The translations under genes were made by a program, and so were the position numbers. The notes beneath the pieces are model-generated. The model saw only the letters and a list, made by a program, of their open reading frames with translations. It was not told the origin of the DNA and did no database searches. This document shows positions 1 through 9,050 of a DNA stretch of 64,000 nt, in pieces. The first letter of the stretch is position 1. Each line of letters starts with the position of its first letter. Source of the stretch: JAGVSV01 sp040766135 (GTDB taxonomy: Bacteria > Bacillota > Clostridia > Christensenellales > Aristaeellaceae); contig JAXGRA010000004.1 of NCBI GenBank assembly GCA_040766135.1, forward strand, positions 128,221 to 192,220. Direction: 5' to 3'.

Positions 1-2396
1 GTTATCTCCTCCACCTGGTCGGCCAGCGCATTGGGGTTGGTGATGACCACCTGATAAGCTATTTCCTCGCCCAAATGCCCCTCAAACGCATCCAGCATTT
101 CGCGCGTGGTGCGCAGCGGCACCTCTGCCAGGTCATCACAATCGCGGTTGTGCTGGCTGTGGTGCAGGATAGCGCGGAACACTTTGTCCGATGCTTCCAG
201 ATAGTGCGCATCGCCGGTGGCAACCACGGGTTTGCCCAAGCGTTCCCCTGTCTTCACAATCTTGCGATTGATGCGCATCAATTCACGCTCGCTCTTTGCC
301 ACGCCATCCTTTAGCAGCAGTGAATGATTGGCAACGGGCTGTATTTCCAGATAATCATAAAATTCTGCGATACGGTCCAACTCGGCATCGCTGCCGTCGT
401 TCAGGGCAGTCTCAAACAACTCGCCCTCGGCACATGCCGAACCCACCAACAGCCCCTCGCGATAGCGGGTAATAACATCGCGTGGCACGCGCGGCGCTTC
501 GTGGAAGTATTTTAAATGCGATAGCGACACAATGCGGTTGAGGTTAACTAATCCCTCGCGGTTGCAGGCCAGCAGTACTACATGCTTGCCGCGGGATTTG
601 GTGAACCCCTGCGTCAGGTCGTTGACCTGCTCCAGGGTGCCGGCCCCGCGCTCCTGGACCTGAGACAGCATGATGGCCAAACATTTGGCCGTAGCGCGCG
701 CGTCATGCACCGCACGGTGCGCATTGCGCAGCGTGACGCCTAAGAATTTACACAGCGCAGACAGGCGATAGCGTTTTAACTGCGGATATAATTTTTGTGC
801 CAGCACCAGGGTGTCCAGTTGCGGCGATTGACGCTCCAACCCTAAGCGTGCCAATTCCTGTTTCAAAAACGCAGCATCAAAGCCGGCATTGTGGGCGGCG
901 ATGGGATAATCCTTGAGAAATTCAAGGAACTTGGGCAGTGTCTGCGCTGCCGTGGGGGCACTTGCGACATCGCTGTTCTGGATGCCTGTCAGCTCAATAA
1001 TATTGGGCGGCAGCGGGATGCCGGGGTTAACGAAGGTAGAAAACGTATCCTTGATTTCGCCACCTTCAAGCAACACGGCACCAATTTCAATAATGCGATC
1101 GTTGAGTGGATTAAGGCCCGTGGTTTCAAAGTCCAGCACCACAATGGGGCCATCCGCAGGCCTGTCATCAGCAAAGCGGATGACATCATCCTCGTCAATC
1201 ATGTTGACTTCTATGCCGGGGATAAGCTTGATTTTGCGCTTGGCGGCGGCAGAAAACGCCTCCGGGAAGGCCTGCAGCACGCCATGATCGGTAATGGCGA
1301 CAGCCTTGTGCCCCCAGTCCGCCGCGCGGTTGATCAAATCAGTAGGCGACATGATACCATCCAGCGCGCTCATCTGTGTGTGCGCGTGCAATTCCACACG
1401 TTTTTCGGGCTCCTCATCCTCGCGCTTGGGCAGCCGATACTGCATTACATCATCCGGGCGCATGACCAACTCATTCTCAAAGCGATCGTGCTGACATTGT
1501 CCGCGCAGCTTGAGCCCCTCACCCACCTTGATCATAGCAATGGACGCTTCCATGCGTTCCAGCTGCGCATCCGTGGGCGGCAAAACTTCATCCCCCCTAC
1601 GGCGGCTGCCACCAAAGAACACTTTGCAGTTGATCGTGTCGGTGCCGTCAGTTACAGCAAAGATCATCAGCACCGCATCTTTGGCAGGCAAATCCTTGCG
1701 CTCTACCGTCACAACCTTGCCGGCAATGATAACTGTGCCTGATGTTTCGCTTAAGCCCTGAATAGGCACGCTATTCCCTGCGATGCGGCGGCCTTTAATG
1801 ACCTTGGGCGCGTCGGAGGCAGGTGCCTGCGCGGCGCGCTGCTTTTCACGTTCAACGCTGATGGCAGCGCGCTCCTCCTCACGCATCTGGCGCACGCGCT
1901 CCATGCGCGCCAGATAATCGCTGCGCACACGGAAATCAATGGGCGGTGCAATGCGGAACACGTCATAAATCGCCTGTTTTAATACATCCTGAGCCATGGA
2001 ATCGCGCAGATAATTGATGGCAAACTCGTCGGGCATTTCAAGGATTAGCGTGCCCTTTTCGCCAATCCACCGGGCATCTGCCAGCCAGGCAGACGCCGAG
2101 GGGTGCGCACGCAGCAAAATGTCTGTCAGCACATCGGCGTAGCGCTGCGGGTCTTCTAAAAACTGTTCCGCCAAATCCGGCGAAGCCACCCGCACAGAAA
2201 AATGCAACTTGGGAAACACATCCTGGATAGCCTTGCGGATGGCCATAAACTGTTCGCGCCGGATCAATTCCTCAGACGAGAAAAATATGAGCGCACGGTT
2301 GCGCTCAAACTGATATTCAATGCGCTCAAACTCTAACTTATCCCGTAAATCAGGCAGTGTCTCATAGATACGTTCCATTACATCAGTGGTTGTCAT
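1..2396 (-). CDS. polC: DNA polymerase III alpha subunit, PolC type (N-terminal part, cut by window edge)
   Basis: Replicative DNA polymerase of low-GC Gram-positive bacteria with built-in 3'-5' proofreading. About 798 N-terminal residues are in the window and the polymerase palm, fingers and C-terminus lie beyond base 1. Visible in order: an N-terminal domain, an OB-fold stretch (about residues 220-300), the start of the PHP domain with HAHTQMSALDG near residue 336, and an inserted DEDDh exonuclease beginning with VLDFETTGLNP near residue 420 and continuing through AAHNAGFDAAFL and AVHDARATA. PHP interrupted by an exonuclease is the diagnostic PolC architecture and separates it from DnaE. 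The ATG at 2396 follows GGGAGGG with a 4-base gap. It is the last gene of the frr-ispG operon, 19 bases after ispG. Confidence 0.97.
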   Translation of the reverse strand, partial: MTTTDVMERIYETLPDLRDKLEFERIEYQFERNRALIFFSSEELIRREQFMAIRKAIQDVFPKLHFSVRVASPDLAEQFLEDPQRYADVLTDILLRAHPSASAWLADARWIGEKGTLILEMPDEFAINYLRDSMAQDVLKQAIYDVFRIAPPIDFRVRSDYLARMERVRQMREEERAAISVEREKQRAAQAPASDAPKVIKGRRIAGNSVPIQGLSETSGTVIIAGKVVTVERKDLPAKDAVLMIFAVTDGTDTINCKVFFGGSRRRGDEVLPPTDAQLERMEASIAMIKVGEGLKLRGQCQHDRFENELVMRPDDVMQYRLPKREDEEPEKRVELHAHTQMSALDGIMSPTDLINRAADWGHKAVAITDHGVLQAFPEAFSAAAKRKIKLIPGIEVNMIDEDDVIRFADDRPADGPIVVLDFETTGLNPLNDRIIEIGAVLLEGGEIKDTFSTFVNPGIPLPPNIIELTGIQNSDVASAPTAAQTLPKFLEFLKDYPIAAHNAGFDAAFLKQELARLGLERQSPQLDTLVLAQKLYPQLKRYRLSALCKFLGVTLRNAHRAVHDARATAKCLAIMLSQVQERGAGTLEQVNDLTQGFTKSRGKHVVLLACNREGLVNLNRIVSLSHLKYFHEAPRVPRDVITRYREGLLVGSACAEGELFETALNDGSDAELDRIAEFYDYLEIQPVANHSLLLKDGVAKSERELMRINRKIVKTGERLGKPVVATGDAHYLEASDKVFRAILHHSQHNRDCDDLAEVPLRTTREMLDAFEGHLGEEIAYQVVITNPNALADQVEEI

Positions 2397-2415
2397 TTAT
2401 CCCTCCCGTGGTCGA

Positions 2416-3468
2416 TCAAGCTTGCAGGTTCAAAAACTTGAAAACATGCGCTACCAGCGCTTCGGTGGGGTCGCCGGTTACACGCTCGACAAATGCGCCG
2501 CGCACATAAATAGCGCCGGCCCCATCGCCGCCGCAATAGGCCACATCGGCGTCACGGGCCTCCCCCAGGCCGTTGACTACACATCCCATCACTGCCACCT
2601 TAACAGGCACTTTGATATGTCCCAAGCGGCGCTCCACCTCGCGGGCAACAGCTTCTACATCATAGCGCGTGCGGCCACAGGTGGGGCAGGAAATCAACTG
2701 CAGCCCAGCATTCAGGCGTAGGGCGCGCAGTATCTCATGCGCAGCGGCGGCTTCAGGCAAAGGAGAACCGGTCAGGGACACACGGATGGTGTTGCCAATG
2801 CCGTCCAGCAGCAACGCACCAATACCAATAGCGGACTTGACCGTACCCGATCCGGGCAAACCAGCCTCCGTAATGCCAACATGCAGCGGATAGTCGAAGG
2901 TTTTATCGGCCAAACGATATGCATCCACGCAAAGGCGCAGATCGCTGGCCTTGAGCGACAGCACAATGTCCGTAAACCCAGCTGCTTCTAACAGCTCCAC
3001 ATGCTCCTGCGCGGCGGCGACCATGGCCTGCGGCGTAGCGCCGCCATGGGCATCGACCAAGTGCCGGGGTAGCGAGCCTGCATTGACACCGATGCGGATG
3101 GGCACCTTGTGGGCCTTGGCGCAGTCCGCCACACGGCGCACATGTTCTTGTTTCCCTATATTGCCAGGATTGATGCGCAGCTTGGCAATACCGCCCTCAA
3201 CAGACGCCACGGCCAGCGTATGGTCAAAGTGGATGTCCGCCACCAGCGGCACCGGGCTGTTGCGCACAAGGGCAGGCACAGCCTTTGCACATTCCTGATC
3301 GTATACCGATATGCGCACCAAATCGCACCCAGCCTCGGCCAGCGCCTGTATCTGAGCGGTAGTGGCCTCAACATCAGTGGTCAGGGTATTGGTCATGGAC
3401 TGGATGCTAATGGGGGCATGGCCGCCAATTTCCAGGCCACCCACAAAAACTGATTGTTTGATAGACAT
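2416..3468 (-). CDS. ispG: 4-hydroxy-3-methylbut-2-en-1-yl diphosphate synthase (flavodoxin/ferredoxin), IspG/GcpE
   Basis: Reductive [4Fe-4S] enzyme that converts MEcPP to HMBPP, the penultimate step of the MEP isoprenoid pathway. It has 350 residues, the usual size of the short bacterial form. The TIM-barrel N-terminus has the family motif ISIQSMTNTLT, and the C-terminal cluster cysteines are in SCPTCGRT (two) and MGCVVNGLGEA (one). The ATG at 3468 has an AAGGTAGAG ribosome site. It follows rseP by 19 bases and precedes polC, in an operon that also carries dxr, so two MEP-pathway enzymes are co-expressed with UppS, which consumes the product. Confidence 0.97.
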   Translation of the reverse strand: MSIKQSVFVGGLEIGGHAPISIQSMTNTLTTDVEATTAQIQALAEAGCDLVRISVYDQECAKAVPALVRNSPVPLVADIHFDHTLAVASVEGGIAKLRINPGNIGKQEHVRRVADCAKAHKVPIRIGVNAGSLPRHLVDAHGGATPQAMVAAAQEHVELLEAAGFTDIVLSLKASDLRLCVDAYRLADKTFDYPLHVGITEAGLPGSGTVKSAIGIGALLLDGIGNTIRVSLTGSPLPEAAAAHEILRALRLNAGLQLISCPTCGRTRYDVEAVAREVERRLGHIKVPVKVAVMGCVVNGLGEARDADVAYCGGDGAGAIYVRGAFVERVTGDPTEALVAHVFKFLNLQA

Positions 3469-3487
3469 AGGCTCTACCTTATGCGCG

Positions 3488-4567
3488 CTACTGGAACAGG
3501 CGCAGGATGTCGCGGAAGTTAATCCAGATCATGAGCCCCAGCAGAAACAGCATGCCGATGGCGTGCACATAGGCTTCGCGCTTGACGGGCTTGCCGCGCA
3601 CGCCTTCCCAGACCAGAAACAGCAGCCGGCTGCCGTCCAGGCCTGGAATGGGCAGCAGGTTGAACAGCCCCAAGTTGATGGAAATCACGCTCATCAAATA
3701 CAGGTATCCTTCTAACTTGGCCTGGCGCGTTTCCTCCACAATAAAGCGCGTCACGCCCACAACGCCCGATACGTCCCCCATGCCTTTGCCGCGCAGCAGC
3801 AAATCACGCAGCCCGTTGAGAATGGCGCTTCCTGCATCCACGCACAGCTTATATCCAGCCTGAAACACTTCTATGGGGTTGCCGCGCTGCCAGGTAACCG
3901 GTGCGGCCTGCTGGATGTTGATGCCGATCAAATATCGCCCTTCGTGCGCATCGTATAACGGGGTAAGCATCATTTCGTGTTGGGTTAGAGCATCGCCCTC
4001 TCCGCGCTCGACAACGACCTTCATTGGGAAGGCATCCGCTTCGGCCAGGGTGGCAATGACATGGCTTAGGTTATCCGTAATGGCAACGTCATTGACCCGG
4101 GCAATGCGGTCACCCGGCTGCATGCCCGCCAATTCACCGGGGCTGCCCTGGCCGACGGACATAATGCGCGTGGTATATGGGCCCGTAATGCGCGGCACGC
4201 CGGACAGCGCATAAAACAAAGACGCCACCAAAAACGCCAGCACCAGGTTCATCACCGCGCCCATCAACACGGTAATAAACCGGCGCCACACTGCGTGAAT
4301 GCCAAAGTTGCGCGGGTCGTCCTTATACTTCCCGTCAATATCATCCTCGCCATAAAAGGCGCAGTACCCGCCCATCGGGATGGCGCGAATAGCAAACTCG
4401 GTTTCGTGCTTTTTGCTCGTCCATTTGACAAGCGCCGGGCCAAAGCCCACCGCAAACGCGCGCACAGGAATGCGCGTCAAGCGGGCGGCAACAAAGTGTC
4501 CCAGCTCGTGCACGGTAATCATGATGCCGAACATCAGCACCGCTAATGCAACATAAAAAATCGTCAT
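3488..4567 (-). CDS. rseP: RIP site-2 metalloprotease RseP/RasP
   Basis: Membrane-embedded zinc protease that performs regulated intramembrane proteolysis, for example of anti-sigma factors and signal peptide remnants. It has 359 residues. The zinc motif HELGH is at residues 20-24 within the first membrane segment. A PDZ domain follows about residues 125-200 (GMQPGDRIARVND). The third metal ligand region NLLPIPGLDGSR is near residue 300, followed by the last membrane helices. It sits between dxr and ispG, the normal place for this gene in Bacillota. The ATG at 4567 is preceded by GGAGGG. Confidence 0.96.
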   Translation of the reverse strand: MTIFYVALAVLMFGIMITVHELGHFVAARLTRIPVRAFAVGFGPALVKWTSKKHETEFAIRAIPMGGYCAFYGEDDIDGKYKDDPRNFGIHAVWRRFITVLMGAVMNLVLAFLVASLFYALSGVPRITGPYTTRIMSVGQGSPGELAGMQPGDRIARVNDVAITDNLSHVIATLAEADAFPMKVVVERGEGDALTQHEMMLTPLYDAHEGRYLIGINIQQAAPVTWQRGNPIEVFQAGYKLCVDAGSAILNGLRDLLLRGKGMGDVSGVVGVTRFIVEETRQAKLEGYLYLMSVISINLGLFNLLPIPGLDGSRLLFLVWEGVRGKPVKREAYVHAIGMLFLLGLMIWINFRDILRLFQ

Positions 4568-4579
4568 GAACCCTCCAGG

Positions 4580-5725
4580 TCAGGTTAGAGAACATAGCTG
4601 CCGCGCAACGTCCCGCGCGCGGCGGTCAGCCTCCAGTACATTGGGCAGAGTATCTGCTGCTAAATAACCTATGCGCGATAGCGTGTCCTCGACCACCGCT
4701 GCAATGCGCCTAAAGGACAAGGCACCGTTTAGGAATGCATGCACGGCCACCTCATTGGCAGCATTGAGAATGCAACAGGACGCGCCGCCTGCCTGCAGCG
4801 CCTCCTTTACAAGACGCAGTGCCGGGAAACGTACGGGATCCGGCGCTTCAAAGGTGAGACTACCCAGCTTGATTAAATCCAGCGGCGCGCCCATGGTAGG
4901 CAGTCGCTCCGGGTACGCCATGGCATATAGAATGGGCAGTTTCATGTCTGGGGTGCCCATCTGTGCCATCACCGCGCCATCGGCAAAGGTCACCATGGAA
5001 TGAACAATGCTTTCAGGGTGAACGACTACGTTTATCTGATCAGGCGCTGCATCAAACAACCAGTGCGCCTCTATGACTTCCAGCGCCTTGTTAAACAGCG
5101 TGGCCGAATCAATGGTAATCTTTTGCCCCATGGCCCAGTTGGGGTGCTTGAGCGCATCCGCCACGGTGGCGGTGGCCATGCGTGCACTGTCCCAGGTGCG
5201 GAAAGGGCCGCCTGAGGCCGTCAGCGTAAGCGAAGCAGAGGTATTGCCTTGCGCTGCAGCTAAGCACTGATGGATGGCACTATGCTCACTATCCACCGGC
5301 AACAGGTTGGGGTTATCCCCGCCAGTTGCCAGGCGCATGACCAGCTCGCCCCCGGCAACCAACGCCTCTTTGTTAGCCAGCAACACGCGGCGGCCGCTTT
5401 CCAGCGCCGCCAGCACGCTTTGAAGCCCTGCCATGCCTACCACGCTTGCCAGCACATCTTGTGCCGGTGCGTGCCGAGCCAGCTGCACAAGGGCCTCCGG
5501 GCCAAAATACCATTCGCAAAAGCGCAGATCCTCAGGGATGTCACACTCCCCACCGGTCAGCGCCGCCATGCGCGGACGAAAAGCGCGCACCTGCTCAAAC
5601 AGTAACTCTGCATTGCGGTGTGCTGCCAGCGCGATCACCTGAAACCGGTTAGGATACAGCCTGACCATCTCCAGGGCTTGGGTGCCAATGGAGCCGGTGG
5701 AACCAAGTATGGTTATCGTACGCAA
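4580..5725 (-). CDS. dxr: 1-deoxy-D-xylulose 5-phosphate reductoisomerase
   Basis: NADPH-dependent enzyme that makes MEP from DXP, the first committed step of the MEP pathway. It has about 381 residues and begins with the NADPH-binding GSTGSIGTQ. Substrate and metal site segments are visible as DSEHSAI and LTASGGPF, followed by the C-terminal helical domain. An in-frame ATG exists at 5749, but it lies inside cdsA. An AAGGGAG ribosome site (5734-5740) overlaps the cdsA stop, so the start is most likely the TTG at 5725 (8-base spacing) or the adjacent TTG at 5728. That gives the canonical N-terminus RTITILGSTGSIG. Confidence 0.96.
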   Translation of the reverse strand: MRTITILGSTGSIGTQALEMVRLYPNRFQVIALAAHRNAELLFEQVRAFRPRMAALTGGECDIPEDLRFCEWYFGPEALVQLARHAPAQDVLASVVGMAGLQSVLAALESGRRVLLANKEALVAGGELVMRLATGGDNPNLLPVDSEHSAIHQCLAAAQGNTSASLTLTASGGPFRTWDSARMATATVADALKHPNWAMGQKITIDSATLFNKALEVIEAHWLFDAAPDQINVVVHPESIVHSMVTFADGAVMAQMGTPDMKLPILYAMAYPERLPTMGAPLDLIKLGSLTFEAPDPVRFPALRLVKEALQAGGASCCILNAANEVAVHAFLNGALSFRRIAAVVEDTLSRIGYLAADTLPNVLEADRRARDVARQLCSLT

Positions 5726-5738
5726 CAAAATAACTCCC

Positions 5739-6554
5739 TTATACGGCAAACAACCGGTACAGATATACCAGCACCGACATAAACAGCACGCTGTCCAGCC
5801 GATCCATCATGCCGCCATGGCCTGGGAAAATATGGCCATAATCCTTGATGTTGCAGTGACGCTTGACCATGGATGCGAACAGATCGCCTGCCTGGCTGAC
5901 GACACCGCCCACCAGCCCCAGCAGCGGGAAATGCCAGAAAGGCGGCAAGTTGGAACCAAAGCTGCTTGCAGCTAAATAAACGATTATGGCAAACAGCATG
6001 CTGCCAAGCAAACCGCCTACGGCACCCTCTACCGTTTTTTTCGGGCTGATGGCTTCATTCAGTTTAACATGGCCGTACTTTACGCCTACAAAGTACGCCG
6101 CTGCGTCCCCTGCCACCGGCACAAAGAACGCTAACGCCAGCAGCATGCGCTGCAGCGCCCAGGGCTCTACCCGCAACAGCGCCAGCAGGCACATGCCCGG
6201 CAATGCCACCGCAAATAGCGGCAGCACGGACATCAAAAAATCCTCCAGCTTGGGTTCGTATCGGAACATGACCAGTATACTAACCAGCATCATGCTTATG
6301 TACAAGATGGCCAGCAATATGGTAATGGCCTCCGATGTCTTCAGCAGCAAAAAGCACGGAATACTAATAATCAACGCTGCCCAGGTAGGCCAAGCTATCG
6401 GGCGATGACCCGCAGTGGCCAGGGCGCGGAACAGTTCCCACATGGCAAGGCATACCGCAGCTATCCAAAGGATAGCAAACACCCAGCCCCCCATGTACAG
6501 TGCAAATATCAGGGTAATCAACAACCCTAATCCCGTGATAATCCGTGTTGTCAT
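5739..6554 (-). CDS. cdsA: phosphatidate cytidylyltransferase
   Basis: Integral membrane enzyme that makes CDP-diacylglycerol from phosphatidate and CTP, the branch point of phospholipid synthesis. About 271 residues with multiple hydrophobic helices. The CDS signature is recognisable toward the C-terminus (SPKKTVEGAVGG, then QAGDLFASMVKR and PGHGGMMDRLDS). A longer frame opens at 6638, but the ATG at 6554 overlaps the uppS stop as ATGA and has GGAGG nine bases upstream, so the shorter start is preferred. It is co-transcribed with uppS and dxr. The product also feeds PgsA, encoded at 42.3 kb. Confidence 0.96.
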   Translation of the reverse strand: MTTRIITGLGLLITLIFALYMGGWVFAILWIAAVCLAMWELFRALATAGHRPIAWPTWAALIISIPCFLLLKTSEAITILLAILYISMMLVSILVMFRYEPKLEDFLMSVLPLFAVALPGMCLLALLRVEPWALQRMLLALAFFVPVAGDAAAYFVGVKYGHVKLNEAISPKKTVEGAVGGLLGSMLFAIIVYLAASSFGSNLPPFWHFPLLGLVGGVVSQAGDLFASMVKRHCNIKDYGHIFPGHGGMMDRLDSVLFMSVLVYLYRLFAV

Positions 6555-7261
6555 TCGCTTCTGCCTCCAAACCGGCGGCTTCTTGCAGCAAATGCATCCA
6601 GGCATTGCCGGAAATCCTGAACGCCAAAGTCCGGCCACAGTTTTTCTGGGAATATCATTTCAGCATAAGCTACTTGATACAGCAAGAAATTGCTGATGCG
6701 CAGTTCACCGCTGGTGCGGATGAGCAAATCCACATCCGGCTGTCCTGCCGTATACAAATGCTGCTGAAACAGATCATCCGTAATCTCTTCAGGTGATATT
6801 TGTCCTTGCGACACCTGGCTGACCAGCGCGCGCGCCGCGCGCACAATCTCATCGCGTCCACCGTAGTTTAGCGCGATGTTCAGCTGCATGCCGGTGTTGT
6901 GCTGCGTGCGCACTTCGGCATCCATCACACTGCGCCGCTGCGGTGGAGGCAGGCCATCCTTATTACCTAAAATGCGGATACGCACACGCTCGCGGTGCAG
7001 TTCGTCAATCTCACTGCGAAAAAACTCTAAAATCAGCGCCATCAGTGCGCTGACCTCGGCTGGTGACCTGCGCCAGTTCTCAGTAGAAAACGCGTATAGT
7101 GACAGCACTTCAATGCCAACATTGCTGGCTGTACGCACAATTTCGCGCAACGATTCTACACCACGGCGATGCCCCAGTGCGACAGCCACTTTGTTTTGCT
7201 TGGCCCACCGCCCGTTGCCGTCCATGATAATCGCCACATGCCGAGGCAAGGCAGCGCTCAT
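6551..7261 (-). CDS. uppS: undecaprenyl diphosphate synthase (cis-prenyltransferase)
   Basis: Condenses isopentenyl diphosphate with farnesyl diphosphate to make the C55 carrier lipid used for peptidoglycan and wall polymers. It has 236 residues. The catalytic aspartate is in the conserved MDGNGRWA block (residues 13-20), and the other family blocks YAFSTENWRR, LNIALNYGGRDEIV and DLLIRTSGELRISNFLLYQ are all present. The ATG at 7261 overlaps the upstream small ORF by four bases and has AAGGAGA seven bases upstream. It sits among frr, cdsA and dxr as in most Bacillota. Confidence 0.98.
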   Translation of the reverse strand: MSAALPRHVAIIMDGNGRWAKQNKVAVALGHRRGVESLREIVRTASNVGIEVLSLYAFSTENWRRSPAEVSALMALILEFFRSEIDELHRERVRIRILGNKDGLPPPQRRSVMDAEVRTQHNTGMQLNIALNYGGRDEIVRAARALVSQVSQGQISPEEITDDLFQQHLYTAGQPDVDLLIRTSGELRISNFLLYQVAYAEMIFPEKLWPDFGVQDFRQCLDAFAARSRRFGGRSE

Positions 7262-7452
7262 GAAGGATTCTCCTTTATGGTAACACGATCCTCAAAAGCA
7301 CCCACCAGCAACCTGTCCCCACGCACAGCAATGACGCGCAAGGTGCCGATGGCCTTTTCAGATCCGGTAAAAACAATGCGTTCTGACGTAATATCCGGGT
7401 AACGCGCCTGTACTTGGCTAAGCGGCCACCCAACCGTATCCTGAAGGTTCAA
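7258..7452 (-). CDS. small conserved-context protein of unknown function (64 aa)
   Basis: No family recognised. A 64-residue, mostly soluble protein with no signal peptide or membrane segment, lying between frr and uppS. It overlaps frr by four bases at its start and uppS by four bases at its end, which argues strongly that it is translated. The N-terminal half (VGWPLSQVQARYPDI) and the beta-rich remainder faintly resemble one PASTA-like unit, but that is only an impression. The assigned start is TTG at 7452. A GGAGG lies only one base upstream of it, too close for normal initiation, so translation may depend on re-initiation after frr. Confidence 0.7.
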   Translation of the reverse strand: MNLQDTVGWPLSQVQARYPDITSERIVFTGSEKAIGTLRVIAVRGDRLLVGAFEDRVTIKENPS

Positions 7453-8006
7453 ACCTCCATGATCTCTTTCTCTTTTTCGTCAGCCAGAACATCAATTTCT
7501 TTGACGGCTGCATCGGTTATTTTTTGCAGTTCATCCTCGCCCCTGCGACGATCATCCTCGCTGATAGCGGAATCTTTCTCCAGCTTTTTGATTTGCTCCA
7601 TCGCATCACGGCGGATGGAGCGCACCGCCACCTTGCTTTCCTCGGCCGTTTTGCGCACCAATTTGGTCAGTTCGCGGCGGCGTTCCTCGTTCAACTCTGG
7701 AATAACCAGACGGATGATTTTGCCATCATTGGCAGGGTTCAGCCCCAGATCACTTTTGAGGATAGCTTTTTCTACCAATGGAATGGCCTTGACATCCCAA
7801 ACCGAGATGGTCAGCAGCCGGGGCTCCGGAGCTGAGATATTAGCCATCTGATTAAGCGGCGTCTGCGCGCCATAATAGTCTACCGTGATACGATCCAGCA
7901 GCTGCGGGTTGGCACGGCCTGCGCGCAAGGACTGCAGCTCCCGGCGCAAGACCTCGCGCGTTTTTTCCATCTTTTCTTTAGCTTGTTTGTTCACGCTTTC
8001 GTACAT
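7449..8006 (-). CDS. frr: ribosome recycling factor
   Basis: Splits post-termination ribosomes together with EF-G. It has 185 residues, the exact family size. Family hallmarks include LRAGRANPQLLDRI, the YYGAQTPLNQMA segment and the C-terminal EDELQKITD helix. The ATG at 8006 is preceded by CGGAGGT. It is the first gene after the promoter at 8040-8068 and heads the operon that runs to polC. pyrH and tsf, common neighbours, are not next to it here. Confidence 0.98.
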   Translation of the reverse strand: MYESVNKQAKEKMEKTREVLRRELQSLRAGRANPQLLDRITVDYYGAQTPLNQMANISAPEPRLLTISVWDVKAIPLVEKAILKSDLGLNPANDGKIIRLVIPELNEERRRELTKLVRKTAEESKVAVRSIRRDAMEQIKKLEKDSAISEDDRRRGEDELQKITDAAVKEIDVLADEKEKEIMEV

Positions 8007-8039
8007 ATCGTAAACCTCCGTTTCATGTTTGCTGTACCC

Positions 8040-8068
8040 ATTGTACCTATTCTGTCCATGTTAGGCAA
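8040..8068 (-). promoter_or_regulatory. predicted sigma-A promoter of the frr-uppS-cdsA-dxr-rseP-ispG-polC operon
   Basis: On the minus strand a TTGCCT -35 box (8063-8068) and a TACAAT -10 box (8040-8045) are separated by exactly 17 bases. The expected start of transcription is about 8033, roughly 27 bases before the frr ATG. It lies in the 69-base gap between the LytR-CpsA-Psr gene and frr. Confidence 0.75.
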
Positions 8069-8075
8069 GGTAATT

Positions 8076-9047
8076 CTATGGCGCTAAAAACGCGTGCAGG
8101 GCGTTCAGGTTGCGCTTCATGCCGGGTACGATAAACGATGCACCGCGTATCATCTTGGCTGAGTACGCCCCATCAATAGGGATGCGCAGCGTGCGCACCT
8201 GAGCAATGTCCAGCCCCTTTGCCTGGGATATCAGCTTCAATGCCTCTGCCGCAGAAATATCGGTTTTTACATCCCCCATGTGCGCAAACACCAAATCCAT
8301 CAGCGTGCCGGTGTCCAGCGCTGTGACCTTATGGTAGATGGCCTCTATCACGCGCTGTTGGCGCGCTACGCGCTCAAAATCGCTGTCTATCTTGCGGATG
8401 CGGGCATAGGACATGGCCTGTAGGCCGGTCAGCACTTGAAGCCCGCTTTGGGTTAACAGGCCTACGGATTGCTCCTGCCCGCGCAGGTAACGATAGTAAT
8501 CCAATATGCCGTTGAGGGGCTTCAGCTCATGCTCCGCCACTTCGACTGGTATGCCGCCAATGGCATCCACCAGCGTGACCATGCCTGTATAGTTGACGGC
8601 CACATAACCATCCACCGTGATGCCGAACACTTCCTGAAGCGTGCGCATCAGCAGCTCCGGCCCGCCAAAGGCATACGCGGCGTTGAGCCGGTTATGCCCG
8701 CGACCGGGTATGGCTACATACAGATCACGCATAAAAGACGTCAGGCGCAGTTCTTTTTGCGGTGCGTACAGTGAAGCCAGCAGCATGGTGTCGCTGCGTC
8801 CGGTGATGCTATCCCCTGGGTTGTCTATCCCAAGCAACAGCAGGTGATACACGCCGTCATAGCCGGTGGCAGGCTCCTCATACCCTTCGGGCAGCACTAG
8901 AAAACTGCCTGCGCCGGATTCATCATCCTGCGCATATACCTCGTACATGAGGTCGTTTACTTCCTGTTCGGTAAGTGCAAACTCCTCCGCCTGTACAGGC
9001 ATCAGCATGCACATCAGATACAACAAGATGACAACCTGCCGCCACAT
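8076..9047 (-). CDS. LytR-CpsA-Psr family wall polymer ligase/phosphotransferase
   Basis: LCP enzymes transfer lipid-linked wall polymers such as teichoic acids or capsule to peptidoglycan outside the membrane. About 323 residues with an N-terminal hydrophobic signal/anchor segment (residues 2-19). The LCP domain runs from about residue 70 to 300: HLLLLGIDN, the SDTMLLAS metal/pyrophosphate segment, RDLYVAIPGRGHNRLNAAYAFGG, then ARIRKIDSDFERVARQQ. The ATG at 9047 lacks a free ribosome site: it stands just after a strong hairpin whose proximal arm carries AGGAGG. An in-frame ATG at 9119 inside rnfB would add a basic N-terminal region and cannot be excluded. Confidence 0.92.
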   Translation of the reverse strand: MWRQVVILLYLMCMLMPVQAEEFALTEQEVNDLMYEVYAQDDESGAGSFLVLPEGYEEPATGYDGVYHLLLLGIDNPGDSITGRSDTMLLASLYAPQKELRLTSFMRDLYVAIPGRGHNRLNAAYAFGGPELLMRTLQEVFGITVDGYVAVNYTGMVTLVDAIGGIPVEVAEHELKPLNGILDYYRYLRGQEQSVGLLTQSGLQVLTGLQAMSYARIRKIDSDFERVARQQRVIEAIYHKVTALDTGTLMDLVFAHMGDVKTDISAAEALKLISQAKGLDIAQVRTLRIPIDGAYSAKMIRGASFIVPGMKRNLNALHAFLAP

Positions 9048-9050
9048 GGC

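Noticed and set aside
891..1742. Long open frame on the plus strand opposite polC
   Set aside because: It is antisense to a clear PolC reading frame, has no ribosome site and gives a low-complexity protein with no recognisable domain.
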